Shown one piece after another: positions 1-10,209 of a stretch of DNA of 64,000 nt. The stretch's first letter is position 1, and every line of letters begins with the position of its first letter. The notes beneath the pieces were generated by a model. The model was not told where the DNA came from and searched no databases. It saw only the letters and a program-made list of their open reading frames with translations. This DNA comes from Albifimbria verrucaria (taxonomy: Eukaryota > Ascomycota > Sordariomycetes > Hypocreales > Stachybotryaceae): positions 5,084,001 through 5,148,000 of the forward strand of contig JAHREC010000013.1 of assembly GCA_020081605.1 (NCBI GenBank), read 5' to 3'. The position numbers and the translations under genes were made by a program.

Positions 1-2085
1 ACAGGAGGGGCCATCTGAATGCTGGCATGTCGATGGATTCATATGAGGTAAAGGCCGTGACCGAAACAGGGCCGCCTGTCTGAGGACGCTGTGTGATGAT
101 GTTGGTTGGAGGGCATGGTTGCCTGGAGCATCACCGTCAACAAAGTGCTTCCAAAGACAACAAGGTACGCTAAAGGCCCGTGTTGAGGGGCTGCAGCCTC
201 CCTGGCAGCGCGTAAAGTGGCTTTCCCCGCCGCTAAGACGCACTAATGACGGTTCCCTGGAACAGCGCTAAAAGAGGCAAAAGACGGCAGCAAATGAGAT
301 GCGATTGAAACACTGCGTCGTCGCAATGAGATTGAGAGCCGCTGATCGATGCGAATGCATTTTGCCTCAATTCTTCTCGACGCTGAAGCGGCTACACAGG
401 ACCATTGCGTGCCATGAATTCGCAATTCGTGCAGGCTCCCTGTCCTTCTACCCCTGTCCACGTGCAACACAGCTCGCCAGCCCTGTCAATTGACTGGCGA
501 CAAGCTGCAGCGTTGCCGGCCATTTGACCACATCCATCAAACAACGAACGGGATTATCTGTGCATGCTAGACAGGGATCTAGAGCTTTTCGAACCTGTGA
601 CTCATCTAACAAGCTGTCGCAGAAGCAAGGGCACATAATTGTGGAGGGGTGTTGCGATAGCATCTACCATTCCGGCCAAGCCCATGCTTGGGCCTTACAC
701 ATCCCACACTTGATGAGCTGCGCATTGCATCGGAAGTTATACAGCAAATAGTTTTGACAGATGGGAATGATAGAACTATCCTGAATTGCCATTGCTTCCT
801 CCTGGAACCGAGTCCAAACTTGCCTCTTAAAACTGCAGAGCGAGCGCAATTAATGGACGACGAGAACAAGCGGTGGGCTGCCTGAAGCACACCATTCTCG
901 GGTGGCCAACAGGTCAGCGACAAAGAAGGAAAACTCAGTCAACAGTGTGGATCAAATGCGTCGGGGAACCGGCATTTGCAGAGCAAACCCCTTTACGATT
1001 GAGTGGGATGCTGGGGCCAAGCTCCGTCGCAGGCTGTGCGCTGACGTCGCAACCATCGCCAGCTTCTACGAATATCAATTTTTGCAATTCAAGAACCAAA
1101 TGAGCTATTGAGGCCAGCTTAATTTCTAAATAAATAGAAGCAATCTTTTCCGTTCCATTGATACCACTTTTGGGACCGTTCATGGTGAGGGAGGGCTGTG
1201 GATTAATATTTTGTTAATGGAGGGATGGAGTGTCGTCCAGGCAGAACCGCGTCGCGCGAACTTTCTCAGGACACCTTGGCTCGAAAATGTCGCCTGATCA
1301 CATGATTCAAATGAGCCCGACTTTTGCCCCCTCCCTTAGCCTGCCTGGCTTACCTCACCCAAAGTACCTTGTCACATCTCGAGTACATGCATCCCACCTG
1401 GACCAGCCGCGGGATCCCACTACGACAGAGCCGGTTGAGATAGGTGGGAAGTGTTTAATTGGATAATTAAAGGGCGGAATTCTCTGTGCTGACATAGGGC
1501 CCTTCTAGGAGATTTCATCTTTGGGGGCTCCACGGTGACAGTGGCATTTCCATCAGCAGCGCCTGTACAGAGTACCCATCTGAGGTATCTGAGGTACAGA
1601 CGCTGCCTCCATACCTCTCCCGTATCGTATCTCACTTGGCCGACGCTAAGAGCACGACGGCTTCGCCTAAACCCTGGTTAAGCTGCTGTCATCTTGGATT
1701 AACAGATGATAACTATGATGTAAACATGGCATGAGACAACGTATTCTCGCGAAAATAATCACAGATATGGAAAGAAAGCCCATGGTCTTAATCGCCCGAG
1801 CTCTCTGGATCACTTTCCTCCCAATTATTGCCCACCCCGGCCATCCTTCCAGCTCTCTCCAATCACCGGGACAACATTATCCCGGGCCGAGTCACGTCGC
1901 ACGGACCATGCACCACCAGCCTCCGGGTAGTGTTCCAACTTGGCGTGCCTTTCGTTAACAGATCCATTCCACTCGGTCGCTGACCTTAACAGTCCTTAAC
2001 TTCGACAAAGGTCACCACCAAACGCTTGCGTGTAAGACGATTTATACTGCCCGTCGCGACCCACAGCAAGCCGCCTCCCAGCATA
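1..2085. other. Intergenic, no supported gene
   Basis: The reading frames here are short, overlap on both strands, and show no recognisable domain or splice structure. The last ~150 bases before 2086 are the probable promoter and leader of the AT-hook gene. Nothing else is visible. Confidence 0.6.
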
Positions 2086-3096
2086 ATGAATACCAAGAAT
2101 TGGAATGATCGGGCAGATAAGGATCTGTTCTTTACCATTTTGTCCGTCAAGAACATCGGCGTTATCAGTGGCTCAGAATGGACTACCATCGGCAATCATA
2201 TGCGCGGCCTGGGTTATGGATTCACCAATGAAGGATGTCGGTAAGTCGCGTCGCTTCTTACGCCAATCTCATCTCAATTCATGCTTCTCATCTTTTGCTG
2301 TTTCTGTGGCTCACCGGCTGGGTCGGTTTGTGTAATTCACCATGCTCGCGCCTATGATATGATGGCTCTATCCCCAATTATCTTGATGTGATCACATTCA
2401 CGATCATGAACAATCCGGCCACTCCCCAGTCCTCCAGTGATATTCAATCCACCATTGCTTGGCTAACGACTTTCCAGCCAACATTTTCAAGGCCTAAGGA
2501 GAGCCCAGAACAAGGCTGAAACTAATGGGGTGACTGGTGAACATCTCAGGCGGGATCCGACCATGAATCCCATTACTCGACGACCCGGCCCTGGCCGAGG
2601 TCGCCCTCGAAAGCTACCAGTCGATGGTGTCTTACCTCCTGCTTCAGATGGCTCTGGCGCTCCCTTAATGACACATTCTCACTCTCTTTCTCCCTCAAGC
2701 CCTACCGTCGACGCTTCAAGTGCGCTGCCCAACCAAGCAACTCAAGCACACCCAGTGCCTCTGCATTCTCATGCATCGGAAAAGCTCGAGCAGCCGGAAC
2801 CGTCTGGAATCTCGCAGAGTGTTACGTCTCAGATGAATTCTCAACCCTCATCTGAGTCAATAGCACCTGTCCACGTTCCAGCAGAACCAACGCCTGCACC
2901 ACCACCTGAACCCTTGCCTTTGGAAGAAGACAACGACGACGATGACGACGCAGACGAGCATGCAGCGAAACGCCAACGATTGATGGAGTCGGACCTTGAA
3001 CAGGACCAGTCTTTAGATGATGAGGCTGTTCTTGCCCTTGCAGCTCACAATGGTCCCGGCTCTGCTGACCCTTACCAGTCAGAGTATGTCAACTGA
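2086..3096 (+). CDS. Myb/SANT-like domain protein with AT-hook
   Basis: Probable nuclear DNA-binding protein of 257 residues. Exons are 2086-2240 and 2478-3096; the donor is GTAAGT and the acceptor is TTTCCAG with a GCTAAC branch sequence just upstream. Residues ~5-62 form a Myb/SANT-like domain: a Trp near the start, 'SEWTTIGNHM', then the 'GYGFTNEGC' turn, with the intron splitting the Arg codon before 'QHFQGLRR'. Residues ~86-93 hold an AT-hook (GRGRPRK) for minor-groove binding. The tail is Ser/Pro-rich, then a short acidic run (EEDNDDDDDADE) and a basic AKRQR patch that may be a nuclear localisation signal. No frame anomaly is seen. It is the first and only fully intact member of a cluster of related genes reaching to 6640. 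The target is unknown, and DNA binding is inferred from the domains only. Confidence 0.82.
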
Positions 3097-3750
3097 AGCA
3101 TGGCGTGCGAATACAACTAACTGGGAGTTATCTAGGTTCAATTATGGCGAGGCATAGTACCCTGAATTATTTGACGTATGATTGCGACATTCTTCCCATG
3201 ATCCCGATTAGCCTGCACAGGGGTTGCCCTTGCCATTGTATCACTATGAACGTTTGACTTCATCTTGAGCAATAAGGGGCTGTTTGTTATGGTGTTTGCG
3301 GAGTTTGAAAGCGTTTCGGTTCAGTATTAGCGATGACCTGAGCACGGAGTGGTGGCAACTTGCTTAGATGGTGTATACGGCAAACTGTCTATCTAATATT
3401 TTTCTGCCGGTGGTCTCAATCAAGGGTGGACAGACTCAATTATTAGTACCTACTTAACGACGGCGAGCAGACGGCTAGTTGTACATTGGCAGCTGGCGGT
3501 TGATGCAATAAACAGGAATTACTTGGAGTGACTGCGCCTGACTTGCATGTGACCGGCCACAACGCCTTCCCTCTCCATCTGCCAGCAATGGTTGCACGCA
3601 TCTACGTTTACATCTGAGATCTCGCGTGCTCGCTTTCACCTTGCAACAACATCAGCATCGCGGTCCCTAACTTGCACAACCCATACCTTTCATCAAACTA
3701 CCACATTTCCTGCCTCATTTGCATCCTTCAACAACTTCACAACAGGAAAC
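3097..3750. other. Intergenic between Myb-like genes
   Basis: This holds the 3' end of the AT-hook gene and, from ~3590, a CA/CT-rich leader leading to the ATG at 3751. No other gene is seen. Confidence 0.5.
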
Positions 3751-3919
3751 ATGCCTCGACAGATGGCCCCCGTTTGGGATACCCCCTCTTCCTTAACGAT
3801 CTCATCATTGCCCTGTATCAGACCTCGCAAGACGGAGGAAGCCTCAAGCCTGATGCTCGCAACGCGGTGGTCTCGTTTCTTCAAACCAACGGCCACGAGG
3901 TCTCCTGGGAGGCAATTCG
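3751..3919 (+). other. Myb-like first exon D2 (no tail of its own)
   Basis: A first exon begins at ATG 3751 (MPRQMAPVWDT) and ends at a GTAGGT donor at 3920, after codons reading 'SWEAIR' in phase 2. It matches the domain part of the neighbouring genes (Trp-Asp start, 'LNDLIIALYQ', a final Arg codon split by the intron). The frame breaks once in the five-C run at 3782-3786; one more C joins the two halves. No downstream exon with the basic/acidic tail appears before the next first exon at 4229. It may be an alternative first exon that splices to the tail at 4880, part of a multi-domain transcript, or an incomplete duplicate. A 5'-leader-like sequence rich in CA and CT precedes it. Confidence 0.5.
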
Positions 3920-4228
3920 GTAGGTTTCTCTTTTCTCTTGGTTCGATTTCAAAAGCTCTCTTTTCTTGTTTTCCCGCCTGACCACGCTGCCACATCACCT
4001 GTTCCCGCCCGCCAGCTGCGCAGTGCCTCACGCATACGTGCATGAAGTGAACCTCAGTACTTATATCTGAGACTCCGCTTTGCTCTTCACAGGCCAACAT
4101 TCACCTGCTTACACTCATACCCGACCATCACTCTTTGTTCTTCTGACCTACACAACCTCTGCTTTTGCAAAATCAACACTCTTCATACTGCGCTACACTC
4201 ATCTGCCTATCTCATATTATCACCCACC

Positions 4229-4383
4229 ATGGCTACCCGACAAATGATGAGATGGGACCCCAAGGTCCATGAAGATATCCTCATCTCAATGTTCCAGCAT
4301 CTCCAGCTCTCTGGAGATCAATGGTCCAAGGTCATGACAGACCTGCGTGCCCTGGGATACACTTTCACTGATTCTGCCTTACG
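4229..4383 (+). other. Myb-like first exon D3 (no tail of its own)
   Basis: ATG 4229 (MATRQMMRWDPK) opens a 155-nt exon, the same length as exon 1 of the AT-hook gene, ending at donor GTACTT at 4384 in phase 2. Residues 9-51 match the family pattern: RWDPKVHEDIL, then 'DQWSKVMTDLRALGYTF', then a split Arg codon. As with D2, no private second exon is visible before the next first exon at 4655. The frame stays open from 4229 to 4981 through the presumed intron, but that linker reads as hydrophobic translation of CT-rich leader sequence and is unlikely to be real protein. Spliced to the acceptor at 4879 it would give 'RQHVQKLRK', close to the junction of the AT-hook gene. Confidence 0.5.
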
Positions 4384-4654
4384 GTACTTATATTTCCTGA
4401 CTTCCACTTCACTTGCTCCATTTCTTGCACGCTACCTAGCCTGCCACCTCTCCCTACCTCTTATGACAGTTGTCAACACCCTGGGTTTTACTTCCTCTTT
4501 ACCCCAACACTTATCATTAGCAATCACAACCTTCGTCTCGCTTCCTTATTTCATCTTCTCTCACCTCACATCACAACATTCCTGTTCACTTAAGTTCATC
4601 GAACACCCCAAGCTTCATCCACGCTGCTTCCCACACAACTCATTCATTAGCACT

Positions 4655-5204
4655 ATGGCTGCTCAACCTACTCGCGCTGGCACATGGGATACTGCTACCC
4701 ATGAGATTCTTCTCTCAGTTGTTCTAGAGGAAGTCAAACCGAACAAGGATATGATTACTTCTATCACTGAGAGAATGAATGCCCAGGGTTACAACTTCAC
4801 TTTCAGCGCCATGAAGTACTACTTTTATTCTCTACTTTTTCACATGGTTATAGCGAGGAGCTTACTAACAACCTCTCAGACAGCATGTACAGAAGCTCCG
4901 CAAGAACCGAGACACTTCCAGCCTGCAGCCAGGATCATCTCCTGCAAAGGTTACAAAGGGTCAGCCGTCGACCCCTCGTAAGAGGACCCCAAAGAAGGCT
5001 GCCAAAAGTCACCCGCTATTCCCGAGCCAGAAGCAGATGACAGCGACGATTTCAAGCTGAAGCAGGAGTACGATGAGGATGATGAGGATGGTGAAGATGA
5101 CGAGTCTCCATCTACCCCAGCACCTAAGCGCGCCCGAACTGAAGGTAGTTTACCTAATCCTTTCATCTGTTTTCATTGAGCTAACTGCAAAACATCTAGA
5201 GTAA
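4655..5204 (+). CDS. Myb/SANT-like protein D4 with basic and acidic tail
   Basis: Small predicted nuclear protein of ~143 residues, in three exons: 4655-4815, 4880-5144 and 5200-5204. The last exon supplies only two bases of a Glu codon plus TAA. Exon 1 (161 nt) encodes the family domain (GTWDTATHEILL ... AQGYNFTFSAM), and the splice joins it to 'QHVQKLRK'. The tail is Lys/Arg/Pro-rich (TPRKRTPKKAAK), then strongly acidic (EYDEDDEDGEDDE), ending with PKRAR. One base is missing in the four-A run at 5004-5007; the frame before it ends early, whereas the frame after it carries the acidic tail and lands exactly on the final splice. Both later introns have CTAAC-type branch sequences. The tail could be shared with first exons D2 and D3 upstream. 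Confidence 0.7.
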
Positions 5205-6003
5205 GCGCCTACACTCGAAGAGTGGAGGCGACCATCTTTCGGCGAGGATGGACTCCGACAGTCATGGAATGCCACTCAAGTTGGTTGATATCTCGTTGCG
5301 GAAATGAAGTTGAAGATGGATTGCCTATTTGACAGAGGACAGCAAGAATGGTTTTGCATTCTGCTTTATTTGCTTGGTGAGATCACTCACACATCTAGGA
5401 GGAATTCCTCATTTAGCAATCAAGATGAATACACAATATTGTGCCAACCTTTAAACTGTGTCCTGCATCATAAATCCGTTTGATATTAGTTCTGTGTGTC
5501 ATACGAGAAGCTCAGCTTGACACATATTGCTTCCCAAAATCTCAGTTGAAAATGATTTTCTGCGAAATGCATGCCATATCATAGAGACTTTACGTGTATG
5601 ATACGGCCCCAGTAATAAAGAGTAAACATCTTGTAGATACGGCACAAAGAATCATATCAGGAGAAGCAGGCGTAAGACATCTAGCTTAGAAAACATGTCC
5701 ATGTGAATGAGGTTTCGAAATGCTTGCATTTTGGCAATATTTGCTCGGTCTATTCAGCTCCTAGGCTACTTCTGAGTAATATCAACGGCCCAGATGGTCA
5801 AACCAGCCTCTATTTGGTGTTAATATTCCGAATAGGAGCTACCGCATCTGTCTGCCCTTCCCCATTGCTTGCCATCATGAACCAAGCCAAATAAAAAGCG
5901 CCCATTTACGGCCACTTTAGACCGCATCCCTCACGTCCTAGCAATCTTAGATTCTTCAGAGTTCTCTGGTTGAGTGATGAATCTATCTTTCGAAATCCCA
6001 AAT
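5205..6003. other. Convergent intergenic region
   Basis: AT-richer sequence between two convergent Myb-like genes, consistent with two 3' untranslated regions. No gene, repeat or RNA is recognised. Confidence 0.6.
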
Positions 6004-6640
6004 TTAAGACTCAAAGTTATCTGCATTGAGCCATGCCTGATATTCGTCCTCGTTGTCGACCAGGGTGGCGCTGCCAAGGTTAGAAATTAATATTACGACA
6101 GCGATAATGAAAGCTTTAACATACCTGCGATCACGACGTTCATAGCCTTCCTCAGGCTTGATGTATTCATCGTCGTCGTCACCGTCGCTTGTTGGGGGTG
6201 TTTGGACTTCTTGGTTGGGGTTTCCATGTCAACGTCTGCATCTGGGCTGGGCTTGATGGCCTTTGGACGACCACGCTTGCCAGACGTAGAGCCTCCTCTG
6301 GCAGTTGGAGTCCGCTTCTTTGGGGTAGATGGCGCAGAACCGGTGCCGCTTCTGCCTCCAGTGTGGCGGGCTTTAAAGTCCTTCATGATGACCTTGCTGA
6401 AATGCTGCCTATTTGCCAAGTACAGTTAGATTTCTGGGTTCAAGATGGTGAAAGCCTCTGGAATGCGGCGTTGACTCACGAGATGGCATCCTTGGAGAAT
6501 GGATAGCCATATGTCTCCATGAGGGCGTGAACCTTGGCCCAGTTGTAGCGCACACGGTCGGTTTCCTGGTTGCCCATAATAATGGCAACGCACAGGTCCC
6601 GCTCAGCAGCGGCATCCCACTTCTTGTCGGCGCCAGGCAT
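6004..6640 (-). CDS. Myb/SANT-like domain protein with AT-hook-like motif
   Basis: Minus-strand member of the same family, ~170 residues, in exons 6480-6640, 6125-6408 and 6004-6070. Exon 1 is 161 nt, identical in length to exon 1 of D4, and encodes MPGADKKWDAAAERDL, 'NWAKVHALMETYGYPFS' and a split codon; exon 2 then starts 'QHFSKVIMKDF'. The middle part has 'PKKRTPTARG' and an AT-hook-like GKRGRPKA. The C-terminal frame (SDGDDDDEYIKPEEGYERR, then exon 3 ending in QAWLNADNFES) is reached only if one base is restored near 6194-6203. The exon-2 donor GTATGT, the CTAAC branch and the exon-3 frame all support that reading. The role is unknown; a nuclear DNA-associated function is inferred. Confidence 0.75.
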
Positions 6641-6768
6641 GGTGTTGAAGGGAGGAGTTGTGACGGGGTAGAAGAGAATGGGCTGGTGTGGTGTGGAAGC
6701 TATCAAAAACTCAAGCTCGCGGGTTTGTTTGGCGAAGGTGGGAGGTCAAGGAGATGACTCGGTTGGGG

Positions 6769-6776
6769 TTATATAG
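6769..6776 (-). promoter_or_regulatory. TATA-like box of the minus-strand Myb-like gene
   Basis: CTATATAA on the minus strand lies ~130 bases upstream of the ATG at 6640, a plausible distance for a fungal promoter. The 344 bases 6641-6984 hold nothing else recognisable. Confidence 0.4.
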
Positions 6777-6984
6777 CTGGTATTTCATTGATCAGCTGGC
6801 CTCACTATGAGTGTTGCCAGCTGTTGTAGGCTGTATATGAAAGTGGCAGTGCTAAGCATAGTAACCGCCAGATAATCTCATATTAGGGATCGAGTTAAAA
6901 CAGATATAACCATTCACTTTACGCTCGCGCCAGACTCCAAATGTAAGGCCTATGAAGAACATGCTTATAGCAAGCAGAATTACG

Positions 6985-8235
6985 CTACCTTGGTGGACGA
7001 CCATCCAACCTGTTGCCGTCACCAGGTCCCTTCTTTTCAGGCCCCTTCGGCTTCTCCTCCGAGTCTCCCTTTCTCTTCACAGCCCCTCGTAAAGTCTGTC
7101 CCTGGCCGCTGAAATGAGGTTTGTTACCGTTCTCTTTCTCCTGTTCCTTATCCTCTTGGGTCTTAACAGGCTTCAGCTCATATCCAAAGAAGAGCTTGTT
7201 CGGTCCCAATCGCAAGGGCGCTGGGGCACCCGTTTGTCGACGAGGCACGGCTTGTGGGTCAACAGGGACAGGAGTTGCGGGTTTGGGAGTTGACGTCTTG
7301 CTTCCCTTCTTGGTCAAGCGCTGTCCTTCGCCGAGGAACCTGGTTGGGTTGCTAGTCACAGATGGAGCTATAGAGCCGTAATTGATTGTTTGTGCCATGG
7401 TGCCTTGGCTGTGGAGGACACCTCCAGCAGGTGCTCCGGCTCTGGTACTTCTGGGTGTGCTGGTTCCGCTCTTCCTTTCAGGCTCTACATAGCCAACGGG
7501 AGGTGCAAACTCAACCGAAACGTCGGTTTCGATCATACTAACACCCATCTTTTCTGTCTCGGGCTTGACATCCAAGACAGCGACATCGTAGACCTCGTCG
7601 TTGTACTCGAAGTTGAAAACGTCACCCTTGGTGAGTGTGGCGAAGTTACGGAACGCCTTTTCGAGAACAGCTTTAGGGTCACTAATCTCAAGGAAGTTGA
7701 CCGACTGAGGTTGCAGTTTCACCATTTTTGCCAACTCCAAGGAAGTCGTTCTGATTTGGATCATATCGCCGACGTCCATGCCGAGAGACACCATCATCTA
7801 CAAAAGCAAGAGTCAGCACAATCCTGGTAAGCTACACCGTCATTAGTCAATACATACCCACTGGGAATGTATGCTCTTCCCTCTTCGGCAATGAACTCGA
7901 GCACACCGGCGTGTGAATGCTTGCCCTTCTCTCCGTTTATCATCTCCATCAGCAGTGGCCACTGAACATGTAGTTTCGAGACTTTGTCGAGGGCCGATGG
8001 GGAAGTATAATCTTGGAGCCGTAGTTAAGCTCCGGTCTCTCGGCACCGGGTGCCATGATGATAGGATAGCACCGGTAGTACTCGTCGAAACGTTGGATGA
8101 TGGGTCTGCGACCATGGCGAGCCATGTTGTAGAGGTGCTCCGGATTCGCCGGGTCGAAGCCACCTCCGAACCCCGACTGATACTTGGAATAGTTAGAGAT
8201 AGCTAGAATCGGATGTGATGAGATCCGCTTACCAT
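6985..8235 (-). CDS. ufd1: Ubiquitin fusion degradation protein 1 (Ufd1)
   Basis: Substrate-recruiting cofactor of the Cdc48/p97 segregase (with Npl4) in ER-associated and nuclear protein degradation. Exons are 8233-8235 (the ATG alone), 7858-8182 and 6985-7797, giving ~380 residues. The N-terminal double-psi/UT3 fold is clear (ANPEHLYNMARHGRRPIIQ, RFDEYYRCYP, LEFIAEEGRAYIPSGMMVSL), followed by 'SVNFLEISDPKAVLEKAFRN' and a low-complexity tail with the LFFGYELKP segment. Two frame breaks occur, both explained by one missing base: the G run at 7999-8002 (Leu-Pro-Pro-Ser region) and the run at 7857-7859 exactly at the exon-2 donor. A Lin1-type gene diverges from it 579 bp away. The ATG-only first exon rests on a GTAAGC donor and a CTAAC-to-AAG acceptor. 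Confidence 0.92.
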
Positions 8236-8814
8236 CTTGACGTTTGCTTAAGCACAAGCGTCTTCTGATGTTGTGGTGACAGCCTTTTGAGGTGCGCTTG
8301 GAAGGCCTAGGTTGCAGGTAGAGAATGGTTCCCTTGGGCTCAAATAGCGGATGTTATAAGCCGGTAATATCGAAAACGAGCTTAACGATCAACAAAATAC
8401 CATGCTCAGCACAGTGGGCGACTGCGAAGGTCAGAAAGTTGTGCAAGACGAGGTGGCAGAAGTGAAGTTGTCGGTTGACGTGGGGCAGCCTCTCGAGGCA
8501 GCTCTAGCATGACGCAGGGCAGCCTTTTGGAGCTTGTCGGGCGGCTACATAAGCGATACGCATAAGCCCCGCCAATTTAAGTGGGAACTTTGGTATCGCA
8601 TGAGTACTTCCTAATACAGCTATGGACAGGACCTACAGTGACCAAGGTTCTTTTCTGCGCCTTAGAAGTAAGTATTGGCTTTCTATCATAACAGAAATCA
8701 TATCCAGTTTTCGTTATTTTCGACAATACCCTCGTCCTGTCATTTTTTCCTTCGTTGCTCATTTTCCCGACACTACGTTGTAATCAACACTCAGTCCCTT
8801 TGAGGACCTACACA
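8236..8814. promoter_or_regulatory. Shared divergent promoter ufd1 / lin1
   Basis: 579 bp separate the two start codons, so both promoters must lie here. No clear box motif is seen. The stretch near the plus-strand ATG is a pyrimidine- and CA-rich leader. Confidence 0.45.
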
Positions 8815-10209
8815 ATGTCATCACGATACTCTGCTGCGCGACCGAAGCGCGCTGGCGAGGACTTTGCTCGAACACATCACAACGATGAGGACACCGACAA
8901 CAAGCGACCCAAGTTCGACGTTCGCAATCCTTCGATACTTGCCCCCGATGCCCGCGAAGAAGACGCTGTTCTTGACGCCGATGTCATTGGCGGAAGTAAC
9001 GCCACAAAGCGCGGAGCCGTAAATCTTGATGGCTACGACAGTGATTCCGACAATGAAACGTTCAAGGCAAAAGCCGAGAGCCGTAGGAAGGGCAATGTCA
9101 GTCTGGCGAACGAGTTAGATAACTACGATGCAAAGACCAGTGGTCCTGGTGCAAGTGCGGCCAAGCCTGCTGCTGACGACGACGACGATGACGACATGTT
9201 TGCGGCCGACGACGACGACGCTGGGTTGGGTGCAGATGCGGACGATGGCGATACCACCAAGCCTGACAAGAAGACAGTACGCTTTCTTGATGCTTCACAG
9301 ATCGAAGGCCAAGACAGTAGCAGCAGAACAAAAGGCGAGATCAGACTAGACAACCAGGAGAGTAGCGATGATGAAGCCGACGTCGATCTCGCTATTGAAG
9401 AAGAAGGGATCGATGCTGAGGTTGGCGCAGGAGGCCTGAAAAAGCACGCTCCCAAAGTAGAGGCGTTCAACTTGAAAGAAGAAATGCAAGAGGGTCAGTT
9501 TGACCAAGATGGTAACTACATTCGCAAAGCCGGCGATCCCGATGCTATCCACGACAAATGGCTCGATGGGCTGAGCAAGAAGGAAATGAAGAAGGCAGCC
9601 GCTGCACACGAGAAACGCGAGGCAGAAGCACGGAAACAGCGTATACAAGAAGACGGCGTTCTCGTGTCAGAACTATTGGGAACGCTGATTAAACACTTGG
9701 AAAAAGCAGAAACTCCGATCGAAGCCCTGGCGCGCTTAGGAAAAGGCCAGGCAAAGGTGAAGAAGATACCCAAATGGAAACTGAAGAAGATGAACAAGGG
9801 TTCGGAAGGTATGGACGTCGACACGGAAACGGCGGACGACCCCGAACAGACTCGCATCAAAACGGCCATCAATAACATTACCGAGGCTGCCGACAAATTG
9901 CTGAGCCGGGACTTTGAGGACATATATGACCAGGAGAGGGAGATGCTAGTCAGGGAATACCGACGTGAAACCGGAGAGGATTGGGTCGAGCCTACCGCCC
10001 AAACTACAGAAGAGAACGGAAGCAAGGCATCTGCAAAAATGTGGGAGTTCAGATGGACAGATGGCCGGGATGGCGATGCAAAGCAGGGCCCTTTCGACAG
10101 TCAGACGATGAAAGCGTGGCAAGATGCGGGTTATTTCCAAGGCTCCGTCGAGTTTCGCCCTGCTGATGATGAGCTCGGCCAGTGGACAAGCGTGGCCGAC
10201 TTCGCTTGA
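8815..10209 (+). CDS. lin1: GYF-domain U5 snRNP-associated protein (CD2BP2/Lin1 family)
   Basis: 464 residues in a single exon. The C-terminal ~60 residues form a GYF domain (MWEFRW, then GPFDSQTMKAWQDAGYF and VEFRP), which binds proline-rich ligands. The rest matches CD2BP2/Lin1, the U5 snRNP 52K-type protein linked to Prp8/Dib1 in tri-snRNP assembly: an N-terminal RPKRAGEDF motif, a long Asp/Glu-rich middle, 'QEGQFDQDGNYIRK' and the 'DAIHDKWLDG' block near residues 226-257. ATG 8815 is chosen because the family begins close to MSSRYSAARPKR; an in-frame GTG-led extension upstream has no family support. A GAC/GAT-rich tract at 9170-9232 encodes the acidic run. No frame anomaly is seen in this gene, unlike its neighbours. 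Confidence 0.93.
   Translation: MSSRYSAARPKRAGEDFARTHHNDEDTDNKRPKFDVRNPSILAPDAREEDAVLDADVIGGSNATKRGAVNLDGYDSDSDNETFKAKAESRRKGNVSLANELDNYDAKTSGPGASAAKPAADDDDDDDMFAADDDDAGLGADADDGDTTKPDKKTVRFLDASQIEGQDSSSRTKGEIRLDNQESSDDEADVDLAIEEEGIDAEVGAGGLKKHAPKVEAFNLKEEMQEGQFDQDGNYIRKAGDPDAIHDKWLDGLSKKEMKKAAAAHEKREAEARKQRIQEDGVLVSELLGTLIKHLEKAETPIEALARLGKGQAKVKKIPKWKLKKMNKGSEGMDVDTETADDPEQTRIKTAINNITEAADKLLSRDFEDIYDQEREMLVREYRRETGEDWVEPTAQTTEENGSKASAKMWEFRWTDGRDGDAKQGPFDSQTMKAWQDAGYFQGSVEFRPADDELGQWTSVADFA

Noticed and set aside
606..923. 105-codon minus-strand frame near the left edge
   Set aside because: Cys- and Ser-rich with no domain, and competing frames cover the same bases; not supportable as a gene.
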